The notes under the pieces are model-generated. The model did no database searches. It was not told the DNA's origin and saw only the letters and a program-made list of their open reading frames with translations. From positions 930,001 to 994,000 of the forward strand of contig OZ242170.1 in NCBI GenBank assembly GCA_965205545.1: a stretch of DNA of 64,000 bases. The letters run 5' to 3'. The translations under genes were made by a program, and so were the position numbers. Of this stretch, positions 45,851 to 56,190 are shown piece after piece. This DNA is from Bin55 sp965205545. Lineage in GTDB: Bacteria > Pseudomonadota > Gammaproteobacteria > Pseudomonadales > Azotimanducaceae. Position 1 is the first letter of the stretch, and the number at the start of each line of letters is the position of its first letter.

Positions 45851-46557
45851 TCACTCTATGGCCAACCAATCTATGGAGTCGTGTCCTTTCGACTTCAGGT
45901 AACGATTGGCGGCCGAAAAGTGTCCGCATCCGAAGAACCCTCTGTTAGCGGACAAAGGCGAGGGATGGGGAGCTTCCAAAACAAAGTGCCTCTCTCGGTC
46001 GACGATCTGCGCTTTGCGTTGGGCTTGCTGTCCCCATAGCAAGAATACGACATTCTCGCATTGCTCGTTGACCACATTGACAACCTGATCGGTAAACCGT
46101 TCCCAACCACGACCCTGATGTGAGCCCGCATGTCCTTCAACTACGGTGAGAACCGCATTGAGCAACAGCACTCCCTGCGTCGCCCAAGGTATCAGGCACC
46201 CTTGATCATTACGAACGTTGCTCGAATGCTGAGAAGCACCAACGTCTCGTTGAATCTCGGAGACTATATTCACAAGCGAAGGAGGAACAGGCACACCCTT
46301 ATTCACACTAAAGCACAAACCATGAGCTTGACTTGGTCCGTGGTATGGATCTTGGCCAATGATGACAACCCGAACCTTGTCCAGGGGACACAGATCCAGC
46401 GCTAAGAAGATTTTTGACATTGCTGGATGCAGACGCTTGCCTGCAGCAATTTCTGCAACAAGGAATTCCCTCAATCGCACCATGTAGTCGGAAGTGAACT
46501 CCTCGCGCAACGCATTCTTCCACGATGCATGCAGCTTAACGCGGTCAAGGGCGTCAT

Positions 46558-46561
<4 letters not shown>
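45851..46561 (-). CDS. ung: Uracil-DNA glycosylase, family 1
   Basis: It removes uracil from DNA, starting base-excision repair. 236 residues. VIIGQDPYHGPSQAHGLCFS contains the catalytic Asp and the water-activating loop, LLLNAVLTV binds uracil, and APHPSPLSANRGFFG is the DNA-intercalating loop with the catalytic His. It overlaps the end of lysS by 4 bases and is 13 bases before yciO. Confidence 0.97.
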
Positions 46562-48041
<1,480 letters not shown>

Positions 48042-48042
<1 letters not shown>

Positions 48043-49140
48043 TAAATTCCAGCTATCAGACTTGCTTCCATGAACGACGTTATGTCCCCGTCTAGGACTC
48101 GATTCGGGTCGCCGCGTTCCACGCCCGTTCTATGATCCTTGACACGAGATTGGTCCAAGACATACGAACGAATTTGGCTTCCAAACCCTATGTTCGGTTT
48201 GGCGTCTTCTATCGCCTGCTTCTCACCTTGCTTTTCTTCCAGCGCCAGACTGTAAAGCTTCGCACGCAATTGCTTCCACGCTTGGGCTCGATTCTTATGC
48301 TGCGACCTCTCGCTTTGACATTGCACGACTGTATTGGTCGGCAAGTGCGTCAACCGCACCGCTGAGTCCGTTTGATTGACATGTTGGCCTCCCGCCCCAC
48401 TGGCTCGGTATGTATCCGTTCGCACATCGCTTGGATCAATCTCCACCTCAACGTCTTCGTCAATCTCTGCATACACGTAAATCGAAGCAAACGAGGTGTG
48501 TCTCCTATGATTCGAGTCGAAAGGAGAATTTCTAACCAATCGGTGGACTCCCGTCTCTGTCCGCAACCATCCAAATGCATGGGCACCGACGACCAGAATC
48601 GTCGAGCTTCGAATTCCTGCGACGTCGCCTTCCGACAGCTCGACAATCGTTGCCTTGAATCCTCTCTTTTCGCACCACTGCAGGTACATGCGAAGAAGCA
48701 TGTTCGACCAATCTTGCGATTCGGTTCCTCCCTCACCAAACTGAATATCCAAATACGCATTTTGCGGATCGAGTTCATTGGAAAACATCCGTTGGAATTC
48801 AAGGGACTTGAGGTGCGTTTCGATCGCGTCCAACTCGACTGACACATCCGTCAAGACGCCAGAATCCTCCTCGTCGGCAGCCATCTCTGCAAGTTCGTCG
48901 GCTTCCTCGACGCGATGGACGATGCTATCCATGCCCTCAACTGAATCCGCTAGCACTGATCGCTCTTTGGAGAGCCTTTGTGATAGCTCCTGATCAGTCC
49001 ATGTGCCAGCGTCCGCTAGTTGAAGCTCGACTTCCTGCAATCGATCTTTACTTACTTGATAGTCAAAGAGAGTCCCTAAGCACGTAAATGCGTGTACGAA
49101 TGTCCTTGATCTTCTCTCTAATCGAAGTAATTTCTGCCAT
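48042..49140 (-). CDS. prfB: Peptide chain release factor 2, expressed by programmed +1 frameshift
   Basis: RF2 ends translation at UGA and UAA. The real start is ATG 49140. The first 25 codons (M-A-E-I-T-S-I-R...L-R-D-S-L) run into an in-frame TGA at 49063-49065; a +1 shift at CTT-TGA-C continues as DYQVSKDRL. The product is 365 residues, the E. coli length. A single-frame reading starting at 49151 gives an unrelated N-terminus and is wrong. GASGAGGQHVNQ holds the GGQ motif, and NSPFDSN the SPF stop-recognition tripeptide. RF2 autoregulates through this site. Confidence 0.97.
49063..49077 (-). other. Programmed +1 frameshift site of prfB
   Basis: In coding orientation the site reads AGGGAC-TCT-CTT-TGA-C. 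CTT (49066-49068) is the slip codon, TGA (49063-49065) the slow stop, and AGGGA the internal Shine-Dalgarno-like element 6 bases upstream of CTT, as in E. coli (AGGGGG-TAT-CTT-TGA-C). The TGA is codon 26, exactly as in E. coli. Confidence 0.95.
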
Positions 49141-49593
49141 TGTTGTCCCAATAGTCCAATTTGCTGCCCACGAAATACTCAAAAATGGTCTTTCTGTAGT
49201 GACTTCTCCAATTTGCAGCAATTCGAGGCAAGTGTTGTTCGCCTCTCTTCTCTAGCCAACGATACTGGTATCCATGTAGTCGACCTTGAGCTCGAGGATT
49301 CCTACGGTCTATCTACCCTGCGGGGGTATTCCTCGATAGGATGACGGCCACAAGCGTTACAGATAGCAATATTTGCGTTTTGCGGAGTGCGGAATTTTAG
49401 CACCCACCACGTGTGCGATTCTCAATCACCTGAGACATTGAGCTGCCAAGTTACAAACCTGTCCCATGTCTCAAACAGTGCAATCGAACGCTGCACGACG
49501 GCAACCCAACCAATTGCAAGGAGGATCGAAGAACAGAATGCCCCTCAAGCACGGGGTTCAGGTCAAGGCGGCGAAAATGGAGACTACGGCTAG
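49141..49593. other. Long intergenic region between prfB and recJ
   Basis: No protein gene is supported in these 453 bases; short frames have no plausible start signals or similarity. It should contain the prfB-lysS promoter. Repeats: GAGGC (49225-49229) with GCCTC (49241-49245), and an 8-bp inverted repeat, TGAGACAT (49431-49438) with ATGTCTCA (49466-49473), 27 bases apart. Near the recJ end, CCCC and GGGG around 49541-49556 could form a weak terminator. A small RNA is possible but unproven. Confidence 0.4.
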
Positions 49594-51333
49594 TTAGTCG
49601 GCAACTGGCTGCAGGGAGTCCACTATCAATTGCAAAGTTGTCACGCCCGCATAGTGATTGGCAGACGGCCTATAGGCGATTTCCACAACTGGTGCGTCCA
49701 CCGGACGCTGATTGAAAGCTATTGCGTCCACTACTGTTGCATCCTTCTTAAGCACCAACTTGACGTGCTTCCGATTGCCAACAGGAATTTCGCTCACGAC
49801 ATCAAACAAACCATGAAACAACGGGCGTTCAAACTCTTGACCCCAAGGTCCCCATTTATCGATCTCTCTCACAAGATCCAATGAGAGTTCGTTCGCTTCG
49901 AGTTCTCCATCGGTGTGTACAGCGGAACCAAAGGATTCGGCCGGCGCGCGAGCAGCAACAGCCGATTCAAAGAGATTTGAGAATCGATCCAAGCTAGAGC
50001 CGTGAATTGTCAACCCCGCGGCCATCGCATGTCCGCCGAAAGACTTGATGAGGTGCGGATAGCGTGCATCAATGTCAGCTAGGACATCTCGAATATGCAC
50101 ATTGGGCGTGCTCCGAGCTGATCCTTTCAACATTTCCGAATTGCCATCATTCGCTACAGCGAAGACAACGGCTGGTCGTCTCAGCTTTGTCACAATCTGA
50201 TTTGCTACGAGGCCGACTACGCCCTCGTGAAAGCTCGCGTCATGAATGCAAATGCCTATTCGATCGTCGGCTGCAACCCTATCCAAGTAGCGAAGAGCCA
50301 TGTCGGTCATTTCGGATTGGATTTCTCTGCGTTCAACGTTGATGGAGTTAAGCTTCGAGACGCACTTTCTTGCGTCTCGCAAATCATTGGCAATCAGAGC
50401 TTGGATGCCTAGGCTGATGTCCTCGAGTCGTCCGGCAGCGTTAATTCGGGGTCCAAGTCGATAGCCTAGGTCTTCCTCATTGATGGTTGCCGAATTTACA
50501 TTGCTGAATTCGCAAAGAGCTGCAATCCCCGGTCGACATCGTCCACTGCGCATTCGCTGCAAACCGTTCCTGACCAAAATCCGATTGTTCTGATCTAGAG
50601 GAACAAGATCCACGATTGTGCCAAGAGCAACAAGGTCCAAATAGGAACCCACATTGGGCTCTTCCAATCCGTTCTTTCCAAAGTGGCCGGAGACACGAAG
50701 CTGGCGTCGTAGTTCTACCATGAGGTAGAACGCCACTCCTACACCAGCGGGAGCACTTGGAAACGAACTCGTCTCTAGCTGAGGATTGACGATTACGTTG
50801 GCAACGGGCAAATTTTCTGGAGGGAGGTGATGGTCAGTAACTATGACATCGATTCCCTGCTTTCGAGCAAACGCGATTCCGTCGTTGGAGCTGATGCCGT
50901 TATCGACTGTGATAATGACGTCCGGATTCCTCTCAACCAGCGATTCGACATAGGGTTGGGTTAAGCCATATCCAAACTGAAATCGATTTGGAACGACAAA
51001 CCCCACTTGCGTTGCACCGAACTCCCGGAGAAGGGAAACACACAGAGCGCTTGCCGTTGCTCCATCTGCGTCGAAATCTCCCGAAACGAAAATTCTCTCG
51101 TCGTTTTCAATGGCGTAAACCAATCGCGCCGCGGCGTTCTGTATGCCGGCCAGCCCATCCGGAGGCAACATATGCCTCAACGAGAGATCAACATCCGAAA
51201 CCGACCCAACACCTCTTGCACTCAGTATCCGTGCGAGGACCGAGGAGACGTTCAGATCGCGCTGCAATTTCTCCCAGTTCTCGGGCAGTGGACGAGCCTT
51301 GAATTTACGAGGTTGCGAGCTCCTATCGCTCAA
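49594..51333 (-). CDS. recJ: Single-strand DNA exonuclease RecJ
   Basis: RecJ is a 5'-3' single-strand exonuclease in recombination and mismatch repair. 579 residues. DHH-domain motifs: GDFDADGATAS, ITVDNGISS and VTDHHLPPENLP; the DHHA1 part has FGGHAMAAGLTI, and a C-terminal OB fold follows. The start overlaps the end of hom by 4 bases. In Pseudomonas-like genomes thrC lies between hom and recJ; here it is absent. Confidence 0.96.
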   Translation of the reverse strand: MSDRSSQPRKFKARPLPENWEKLQRDLNVSSVLARILSARGVGSVSDVDLSLRHMLPPDGLAGIQNAAARLVYAIENDERIFVSGDFDADGATASALCVSLLREFGATQVGFVVPNRFQFGYGLTQPYVESLVERNPDVIITVDNGISSNDGIAFARKQGIDVIVTDHHLPPENLPVANVIVNPQLETSSFPSAPAGVGVAFYLMVELRRQLRVSGHFGKNGLEEPNVGSYLDLVALGTIVDLVPLDQNNRILVRNGLQRMRSGRCRPGIAALCEFSNVNSATINEEDLGYRLGPRINAAGRLEDISLGIQALIANDLRDARKCVSKLNSINVERREIQSEMTDMALRYLDRVAADDRIGICIHDASFHEGVVGLVANQIVTKLRRPAVVFAVANDGNSEMLKGSARSTPNVHIRDVLADIDARYPHLIKSFGGHAMAAGLTIHGSSLDRFSNLFESAVAARAPAESFGSAVHTDGELEANELSLDLVREIDKWGPWGQEFERPLFHGLFDVVSEIPVGNRKHVKLVLKKDATVVDAIAFNQRPVDAPVVEIAYRPSANHYAGVTTLQLIVDSLQPVAD

Positions 51334-52604
51334 TTGAGTTCAACGACGCGAATGCGCCTGATTTGACCTTGCACATAAGTTAGATTTTGCAGGTCTTGTT
51401 CAGTGGCGTTCATTACGGATTCGCTGGTTCGATCCGTAAGCACAACCACGGGGACCCAACGTGTGTCCTCAGAAAAACGGATCGCATCAGACTTTTGAAT
51501 GACCGCCTCCATTGAAATCTGGTGCTTACCAAACACGTCTGCCAGTGACGCCATGACTCCAGGTTCGTCGAAGACAGGAATGTACAAGTAGTAGGCGCAT
51601 TCCAACTCTTCTATAGGACTCGCACTACGAGCAACGCCGGTACCTGCCGGTAGCGATGACTTGCCTCTGGCAATCTCAATTATGTCGCTCAAAACAGCGG
51701 AAGCTGTGGGACGAGCGCCTGCACCCGGCCCCTTCAACAACAAACTACCAACTCCATTCCCAGCTATCGATATAGCGTTCTCCACGCCGTCCACAAACGC
51801 TAGAAGATTGTGCTCCGAGACCAAAGCCGGATGCACACGCATTTCGACAGAGGAATTGAAAATGCGTGCCAATGCCAAATGCTTAACACGGAAGCCCAAT
51901 TCTCGCGCATACTTGAGGTCCTCTGCATCTACTCTTGTTATTCCCTCAATGTAGACATCGTCCATGTCGATTGGCTGATCAAACGCGATTGAACCCAGGA
52001 TCGCTAGCTTTTGAGCAGCGTCGATGCCGTCGATGTCAAAGCTCGGATCACTCTCGGCGTAGCCGAGCTGCTGAGCTTGGTGCAATGCAGTGTCGAAAGC
52101 GGAACCATTGCGATCCATTTCCGTGAGAATGAAGTTGCAAGTTCCATTCAATACTCCATAGATGGAATCAATGTGATTGCCGGCAAGGCCATCCTTGATG
52201 GTTGCCACAATGGGTATGCCGCCAGCGACGGACGCTTCAAATCCCAACGGCACCTTCCGACTGTTAGCGCTTGCAATGTAGGAGTTGCCGAAACGAGCAA
52301 GCACCGCTTTATTGGCGGTGACTACGGGTTTACCGCTATGGAGAGCGTTGGCAATTAGGCTATTGGCTGCGTCGACGCCGCCGATCAATTCGACAACAAT
52401 ATCGACTTCTGGGGCGACTAGTGTTTCAAGGTTGGTGCTGAATTCGGCGCCTAGTATGTCAATCTCTGGCTTCGGCGTACGACTAGCGACACGCGAGACA
52501 GAGATTGGTTCGCCAATTTGGCGCGCGATTCGACTGGCATTCTCGCGCAAGAGCTCGAAAAGCCCTTGCGCGACAGTTCCTAATCCAGCGACTCCAAGAC
52601 GCAC
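51330..52604 (-). CDS. hom: Homoserine dehydrogenase
   Basis: It reduces aspartate semialdehyde to homoserine for threonine and methionine synthesis. 424 residues, monofunctional type with no aspartokinase domain. VAGLGTVAQGLFELL binds NAD(P), VTANKAVLARFG and GILNGTCNFIL-like VLNGTCNFILTEM are conserved, GYAESDPSFDIDGIDAAQK holds active-site residues, and the C-terminal ACT domain (about 345-424) suggests feedback control. Start is GTG 52604. It lies between dsbC and recJ. Confidence 0.95.
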   Translation of the reverse strand: MRLGVAGLGTVAQGLFELLRENASRIARQIGEPISVSRVASRTPKPEIDILGAEFSTNLETLVAPEVDIVVELIGGVDAANSLIANALHSGKPVVTANKAVLARFGNSYIASANSRKVPLGFEASVAGGIPIVATIKDGLAGNHIDSIYGVLNGTCNFILTEMDRNGSAFDTALHQAQQLGYAESDPSFDIDGIDAAQKLAILGSIAFDQPIDMDDVYIEGITRVDAEDLKYARELGFRVKHLALARIFNSSVEMRVHPALVSEHNLLAFVDGVENAISIAGNGVGSLLLKGPGAGARPTASAVLSDIIEIARGKSSLPAGTGVARSASPIEELECAYYLYIPVFDEPGVMASLADVFGKHQISMEAVIQKSDAIRFSEDTRWVPVVVLTDRTSESVMNATEQDLQNLTYVQGQIRRIRVVELN

Positions 52605-52646
52605 TACGGGATCGCCGACCCAAATGCGCCCGAAGGCGTGGTGATT

Positions 52647-53444
52647 CTAGGAATCGATTAGGTTCCTAAGGTCCGCTGCTTGTGTGAACCCTGGTACAAC
52701 CCTTCCGTTGGGAAGTACGTTGGTGGGCGTGCCGGTGATCTCGATTTTCTGTCCGAGCTCATAGTGCTTGTCAACGTTTTCAGCGCATTCGGTGTTTACC
52801 GAGTACTCCTCTTCGTTGACGGCAGTGCCATTCTTAACGCGAGCCAAGACGTCGTGTCGGTCTTCGGCGCACCACGCGGAAACCAGCCTGTTGTAGGCTC
52901 GCGAGTTAATTCCTGCTCGTGGATAGCCGAGGTAGCGAATCTCGATGTTCTGTGCGTGATACTCAGGCATGTGTTCGTGCAACAATCGGCAATAGCCGCA
53001 ATCGACGTCAGTGAACACATACACTACAGCAGGATCCTCGCCTTCGTCCGGCGCGTAGTTGATTGTGCTCACATCCGGCAGCGACGTGAACATTGCCAAT
53101 AGTGCTCTGCTCTTTTGTACCTGCGTCAAGTTGACAAATCGTTGCTCTGTCCATCCGTACAGATCTCCAACAAATGCATACTCGCCGTCGGTCTTCGTAT
53201 AGGCAATGCGGCCATTGTCCATTTCCACCATTTGAAAATCGGACAGCGGCGCTTCCGAGATTTCCTTGGTGGTGGTCCCCAAGACTTTCGAGATTTCCTT
53301 GATGGCATTCTTGCCACTTTCGGACCCTGCCTCGCTCCCTTCAACTTGCTGGGCTGAGGAACCTATGGCTAGCGCCATGGCCACTACGGCGACGGGCAAG
53401 GAAACAATCGATAGGCCCCTGAATTTCTTTCGAAATGATTGCAT
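52647..53444 (-). CDS. dsbC: Periplasmic disulfide isomerase DsbC
   Basis: DsbC reshuffles wrong disulfides in the periplasm. 265 residues from ATG 53444, with a basic N-terminus and signal peptide (about 1-32). A short dimerisation domain with the LSDFQMVEMDNGRIAYTKTDGEY type of sequence precedes the thioredoxin fold, whose active site is DVDCGYCRLLH (CGYC). TGTPTNVLPNGRVVPGF carries the cis-proline. It starts 7 bases after xerD, the conserved xerD-dsbC order. Confidence 0.94.
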   Translation of the reverse strand: MQSFRKKFRGLSIVSLPVAVVAMALAIGSSAQQVEGSEAGSESGKNAIKEISKVLGTTTKEISEAPLSDFQMVEMDNGRIAYTKTDGEYAFVGDLYGWTEQRFVNLTQVQKSRALLAMFTSLPDVSTINYAPDEGEDPAVVYVFTDVDCGYCRLLHEHMPEYHAQNIEIRYLGYPRAGINSRAYNRLVSAWCAEDRHDVLARVKNGTAVNEEEYSVNTECAENVDKHYELGQKIEITGTPTNVLPNGRVVPGFTQAADLRNLIDS

Positions 53445-53451
53445 TAGACAT

Positions 53452-54354
53452 TCAACCTCGCGGGTGATGATGAGCATGTAGCTCCTTTAACCTTTCAGTT
53501 GCGACATGCGTATAAATCTGTGTAGTCGATAGATTCGCATGCCCAAGCATTAATTGTACAGTACGAAGGTCTGCTCCATGATTCAAAAGATGCGTTGCAA
53601 AAGCATGTCGAAGAGTGTGTGGCGACAGTGGTTTTGTTATGCCCGCCCGAGCGGCGTAGCGCTTAATTGCGTGCCAAAACGTTTGTCGACACATTCGTTG
53701 CCCTCGATTGCTTGGAAACAGAGCATTGCACCGATGGCCGTTCAACAATTGGGATCGAGCTCCATGGATATATCTCTCAAGCCAGCTGGATGCATATTCA
53801 CCTAGGGGCACAATCCGTTCCTTTGACCCCTTTCCCATAACGCGGACAACGTTCTGCCTTAAATTCACAGAAAGTATGGTCAAGGCAACTATTTCGCTCA
53901 CTCGCAATCCCGTGGCATACAGCACCTCCAGCATTACCCGGTCGCGATACTCCACTGCGTTCTTGTTAATGTCCGGCGCATGAAGTAAGTCCTCGACGTC
54001 CTTTTCAGTTAGAACATCTGGAATGGGACGACCCAATTTTGGGTTTTGAATCTTTGCACAAGGATCGTGATCAATGGCTCCACGTTCAATGGCATGCTTA
54101 AAGAAGCCCCGAAATGTGGACAGAATGCGGGCGGAGGATCGAGCAGAAAATCCTTGCTCTTGCTTGTAAGCCAAAAAGTCGAGAATGTTGGATTCGCGAC
54201 TCGACAACAAGCCGCAATCCGACCATTGCTCGAATTGAGTCAGGTCTCGTTGGTACGCTTCGCAGGTGGCTTCAGATAGTCCCTTCTCAAGCCAGACGCT
54301 ATTGATATACCTGCGAATCTCTTGGGGTGGCTCGCCAATCCGTTGTTGTTCCAT
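53452..54354 (-). CDS. xerD: Tyrosine recombinase XerD
   Basis: With XerC it resolves chromosome dimers at dif. 300 residues from ATG 54354; a start at 54366 adds four. The N-terminal SAM-like domain (about 10-100) is followed by the catalytic domain: Arg in YATGLRVSEIV, Lys in GKGSKERIVPLG, HTLRHAFATHLL (His-Arg), MLGHANLSTTQIYTHV (His and the nucleophilic Tyr). Linkage to dsbC distinguishes it from XerC and from phage integrases. Confidence 0.95.
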   Translation of the reverse strand: MEQQRIGEPPQEIRRYINSVWLEKGLSEATCEAYQRDLTQFEQWSDCGLLSSRESNILDFLAYKQEQGFSARSSARILSTFRGFFKHAIERGAIDHDPCAKIQNPKLGRPIPDVLTEKDVEDLLHAPDINKNAVEYRDRVMLEVLYATGLRVSEIVALTILSVNLRQNVVRVMGKGSKERIVPLGEYASSWLERYIHGARSQLLNGHRCNALFPSNRGQRMCRQTFWHAIKRYAARAGITKPLSPHTLRHAFATHLLNHGADLRTVQLMLGHANLSTTQIYTHVATERLKELHAHHHPRG

Positions 54355-54449
54355 GTCGGCCTCCATGCCGTTGTGTTGACATCCTGTCTACATAGCGCGA
54401 ACTCAGATCAGTTGCTACGCGCAAAAACGTTCGATTGCAATCCGACTCG

Positions 54450-54800
54450 TCAGACCTTCTCCTTGATCCGAGCCGACCTTCCAGAACGTTCTCGCAAATA
54501 ATACAACTTTGCCTTGCGTACGTCACCCCGCCGAACGACTCGTATCGAATCGATCAATGGACTATGGGTTTGAAAGGATCTTTCCACTCCAACGCCATGG
54601 GAGATCTTGCGTACCGTAAACGACGAATTCAACCCCCGATTGCGCTTGCCAATGACGACGCCTTCAAAGGCCTGCAATCTATCACGGGAGCCTTCCCGTA
54701 CGACTACCCGAACAGACACGGTATCGCCAGTATGAAAATCCGGTATGGAATCTCGAATTTGCTCGTTTTCGAGTTGCTCGATTATCTTGTTATTTCTCAA
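54450..54800 (-). CDS. rplS: 50S ribosomal protein L19
   Basis: 116 residues, full length. FHTGDTVSVRVVVREGSRDRLQAFEG, VVIGKRNRG and SFTVRKISHGVGVERSF are the L19 signature regions; the basic C-terminus GDVRKAKLYYLRERSGRSARI contacts rRNA at the subunit interface. Last gene of the ffh-rpsP-rimM-trmD-rplS cluster, 22 bases after trmD. No acidic tail, unlike S16 and S1. Confidence 0.97.
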   Translation of the reverse strand: MRNNKIIEQLENEQIRDSIPDFHTGDTVSVRVVVREGSRDRLQAFEGVVIGKRNRGLNSSFTVRKISHGVGVERSFQTHSPLIDSIRVVRRGDVRKAKLYYLRERSGRSARIKEKV

Positions 54801-54822
54801 AGTTCCTCTCCTATACCGTACG

Positions 54823-55572
54823 TTAGTCTGACATCTGATCAGATTCGTGAAGGGCTCTGACCACAGCCTGCTCAGAATCGTTCCACCTGCGGCCTAGCAA
54901 TAGGTCAGGTCGACGTTCCCAGGTACGCTTGATGGCTTCGCTATGACGCCATGTCTCTATTGCCTTGTGATCGCCACTGAGCAGCACGTCCGGCACGCTG
55001 CTTCCCTCGAAACACCGAGGTCGCGTGAACTGGGGATAATCCAGCAGCCCGTCGGTGTAGGATTCCGTACCGACCGATTCCGGATTGCTTAATGTACCAG
55101 AAATCAAGCGACCGACAGCATCAATAACTACCAGAGCCGGAAGTTCGCCTCCGCTGAGAACGTAGTCGCCAATTGAGATTTCCTTGTCCACGTAGCGGCT
55201 AACAAACCGTTCATCTACTCCTTCATAGCGTCCCGCAATCAACAACAACGAGTCAAGCTGAGACAGCTTTCGAGCCATGGACTGGTCAAAAGTTTCGCCT
55301 TGAGGCGACAACATAACCGTCGTTGTGGATTTGTTTGACACCAATGTCCATGCGTGCTTGACGCAATCCGCTAGTGGTTCAGCCATCATTACCATCCCCG
55401 GACCACCACCAAAAGGCCTATCGTCAATTGTCTTGGCCGAATCCTGAGCAAAGTCTCTAGGATTTACCAACTCTAGATGTATTGAGCCGTTCCGAATGGC
55501 ACGTCCGACCACACCTTCGTTCAGTGCGGCCTGAACTAGCTCGGGAAATATTGTGACCACACCAATCCACAT
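54823..55572 (-). CDS. trmD: tRNA (guanine-N1)-methyltransferase TrmD
   Basis: It methylates G37 of tRNAs reading CNN codons, preventing frameshifts. About 249 residues from ATG 55572; a TTG at 55581, abutting the rimM stop, adds three. The trefoil-knot SAM fold is marked by DDRPFGGGPGMVMM, LLIAGRYEGVDERF and SIGDYVLSGGELPALVVIDA. PQFTRPRCFEG lies in the C-terminal half. The overlap-free join to rimM implies co-translation. Confidence 0.96.
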   Translation of the reverse strand: MWIGVVTIFPELVQAALNEGVVGRAIRNGSIHLELVNPRDFAQDSAKTIDDRPFGGGPGMVMMAEPLADCVKHAWTLVSNKSTTTVMLSPQGETFDQSMARKLSQLDSLLLIAGRYEGVDERFVSRYVDKEISIGDYVLSGGELPALVVIDAVGRLISGTLSNPESVGTESYTDGLLDYPQFTRPRCFEGSSVPDVLLSGDHKAIETWRHSEAIKRTWERRPDLLLGRRWNDSEQAVVRALHESDQMSD

Positions 55573-55581
55573 GCCGTCCAA

Positions 55582-56121
55582 TCACCAATCAACTTCCCAA
55601 GAAACGCGTATTTCCGATCCGGCCTTGACTTGCTTGATTACATCCTCCACAAACGGAATCATTAGCTCTCGATCATCACCGCGTACTTGCAATACAGAAT
55701 GCGCACCGTTCTCGTACACGTCAATGACTTCCCCTAGGCACTCGTCTGACTCATTCACAATTGAACAACCAACCAAGTCCACCCAGTAATACTCCGTAAC
55801 CGAGAGGTCGGGAAGAGAGCTCTTTGGCACTCCGATATACCGACCTGTGAGTTCGCGTGCCAACTCCCTTGAACCACAGTCTTTCATGCGTGCAACAAAT
55901 CCGTCCCCGTGTTCGCGAATTTCGAGGCTCTCCACAATCTCCCAACGAAGTGTGGTTTCCCATTCGCTTCCTAATGCCCACGGCCGATATTGCAACAAAT
56001 TGCTTGGTGGCTCGGTGTACGATGTGATATGCGACCATCCCTTCAATCCGAATGGTTTGGAAATCCGCCCAACAACTATGAACTCTTGGTGAGGAAGTTC
56101 AGGCACACCACTACCACGCAA
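55582..56121 (-). CDS. rimM: 16S rRNA processing protein RimM
   Basis: RimM matures the 30S head and binds S19. 179 residues. The N-terminal RimM barrel opens with IVVGRISKPFGLKGWSHI, and the C-terminal PRC-barrel includes LSVTEYYWVDLVGCSI and GAHSVLQVRGDDRELMIPF. Start is TTG 56121; an in-frame GTG at 56106 is a plausible alternative. Located between rpsP and trmD as usual. Confidence 0.94.
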   Translation of the reverse strand: MRGSGVPELPHQEFIVVGRISKPFGLKGWSHITSYTEPPSNLLQYRPWALGSEWETTLRWEIVESLEIREHGDGFVARMKDCGSRELARELTGRYIGVPKSSLPDLSVTEYYWVDLVGCSIVNESDECLGEVIDVYENGAHSVLQVRGDDRELMIPFVEDVIKQVKAGSEIRVSWEVDW

Positions 56122-56190
56122 TAGATATTCCAGGTCGACAAAGTAGTAACTGTGTGATCAGAGAAAGCAGTAGGCTACTTGCCCAACAGT

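Noticed and set aside
49075..49151. Alternative N-terminus of RF2 starting near 49151.
   Set aside because: It does not match RF2; the 49140 start with the +1 frameshift reproduces the family N-terminus and length.
49387..49593. A 68-codon plus-strand frame in the prfB-recJ gap.
   Set aside because: No homology, no Shine-Dalgarno, composition unlike neighbouring genes.
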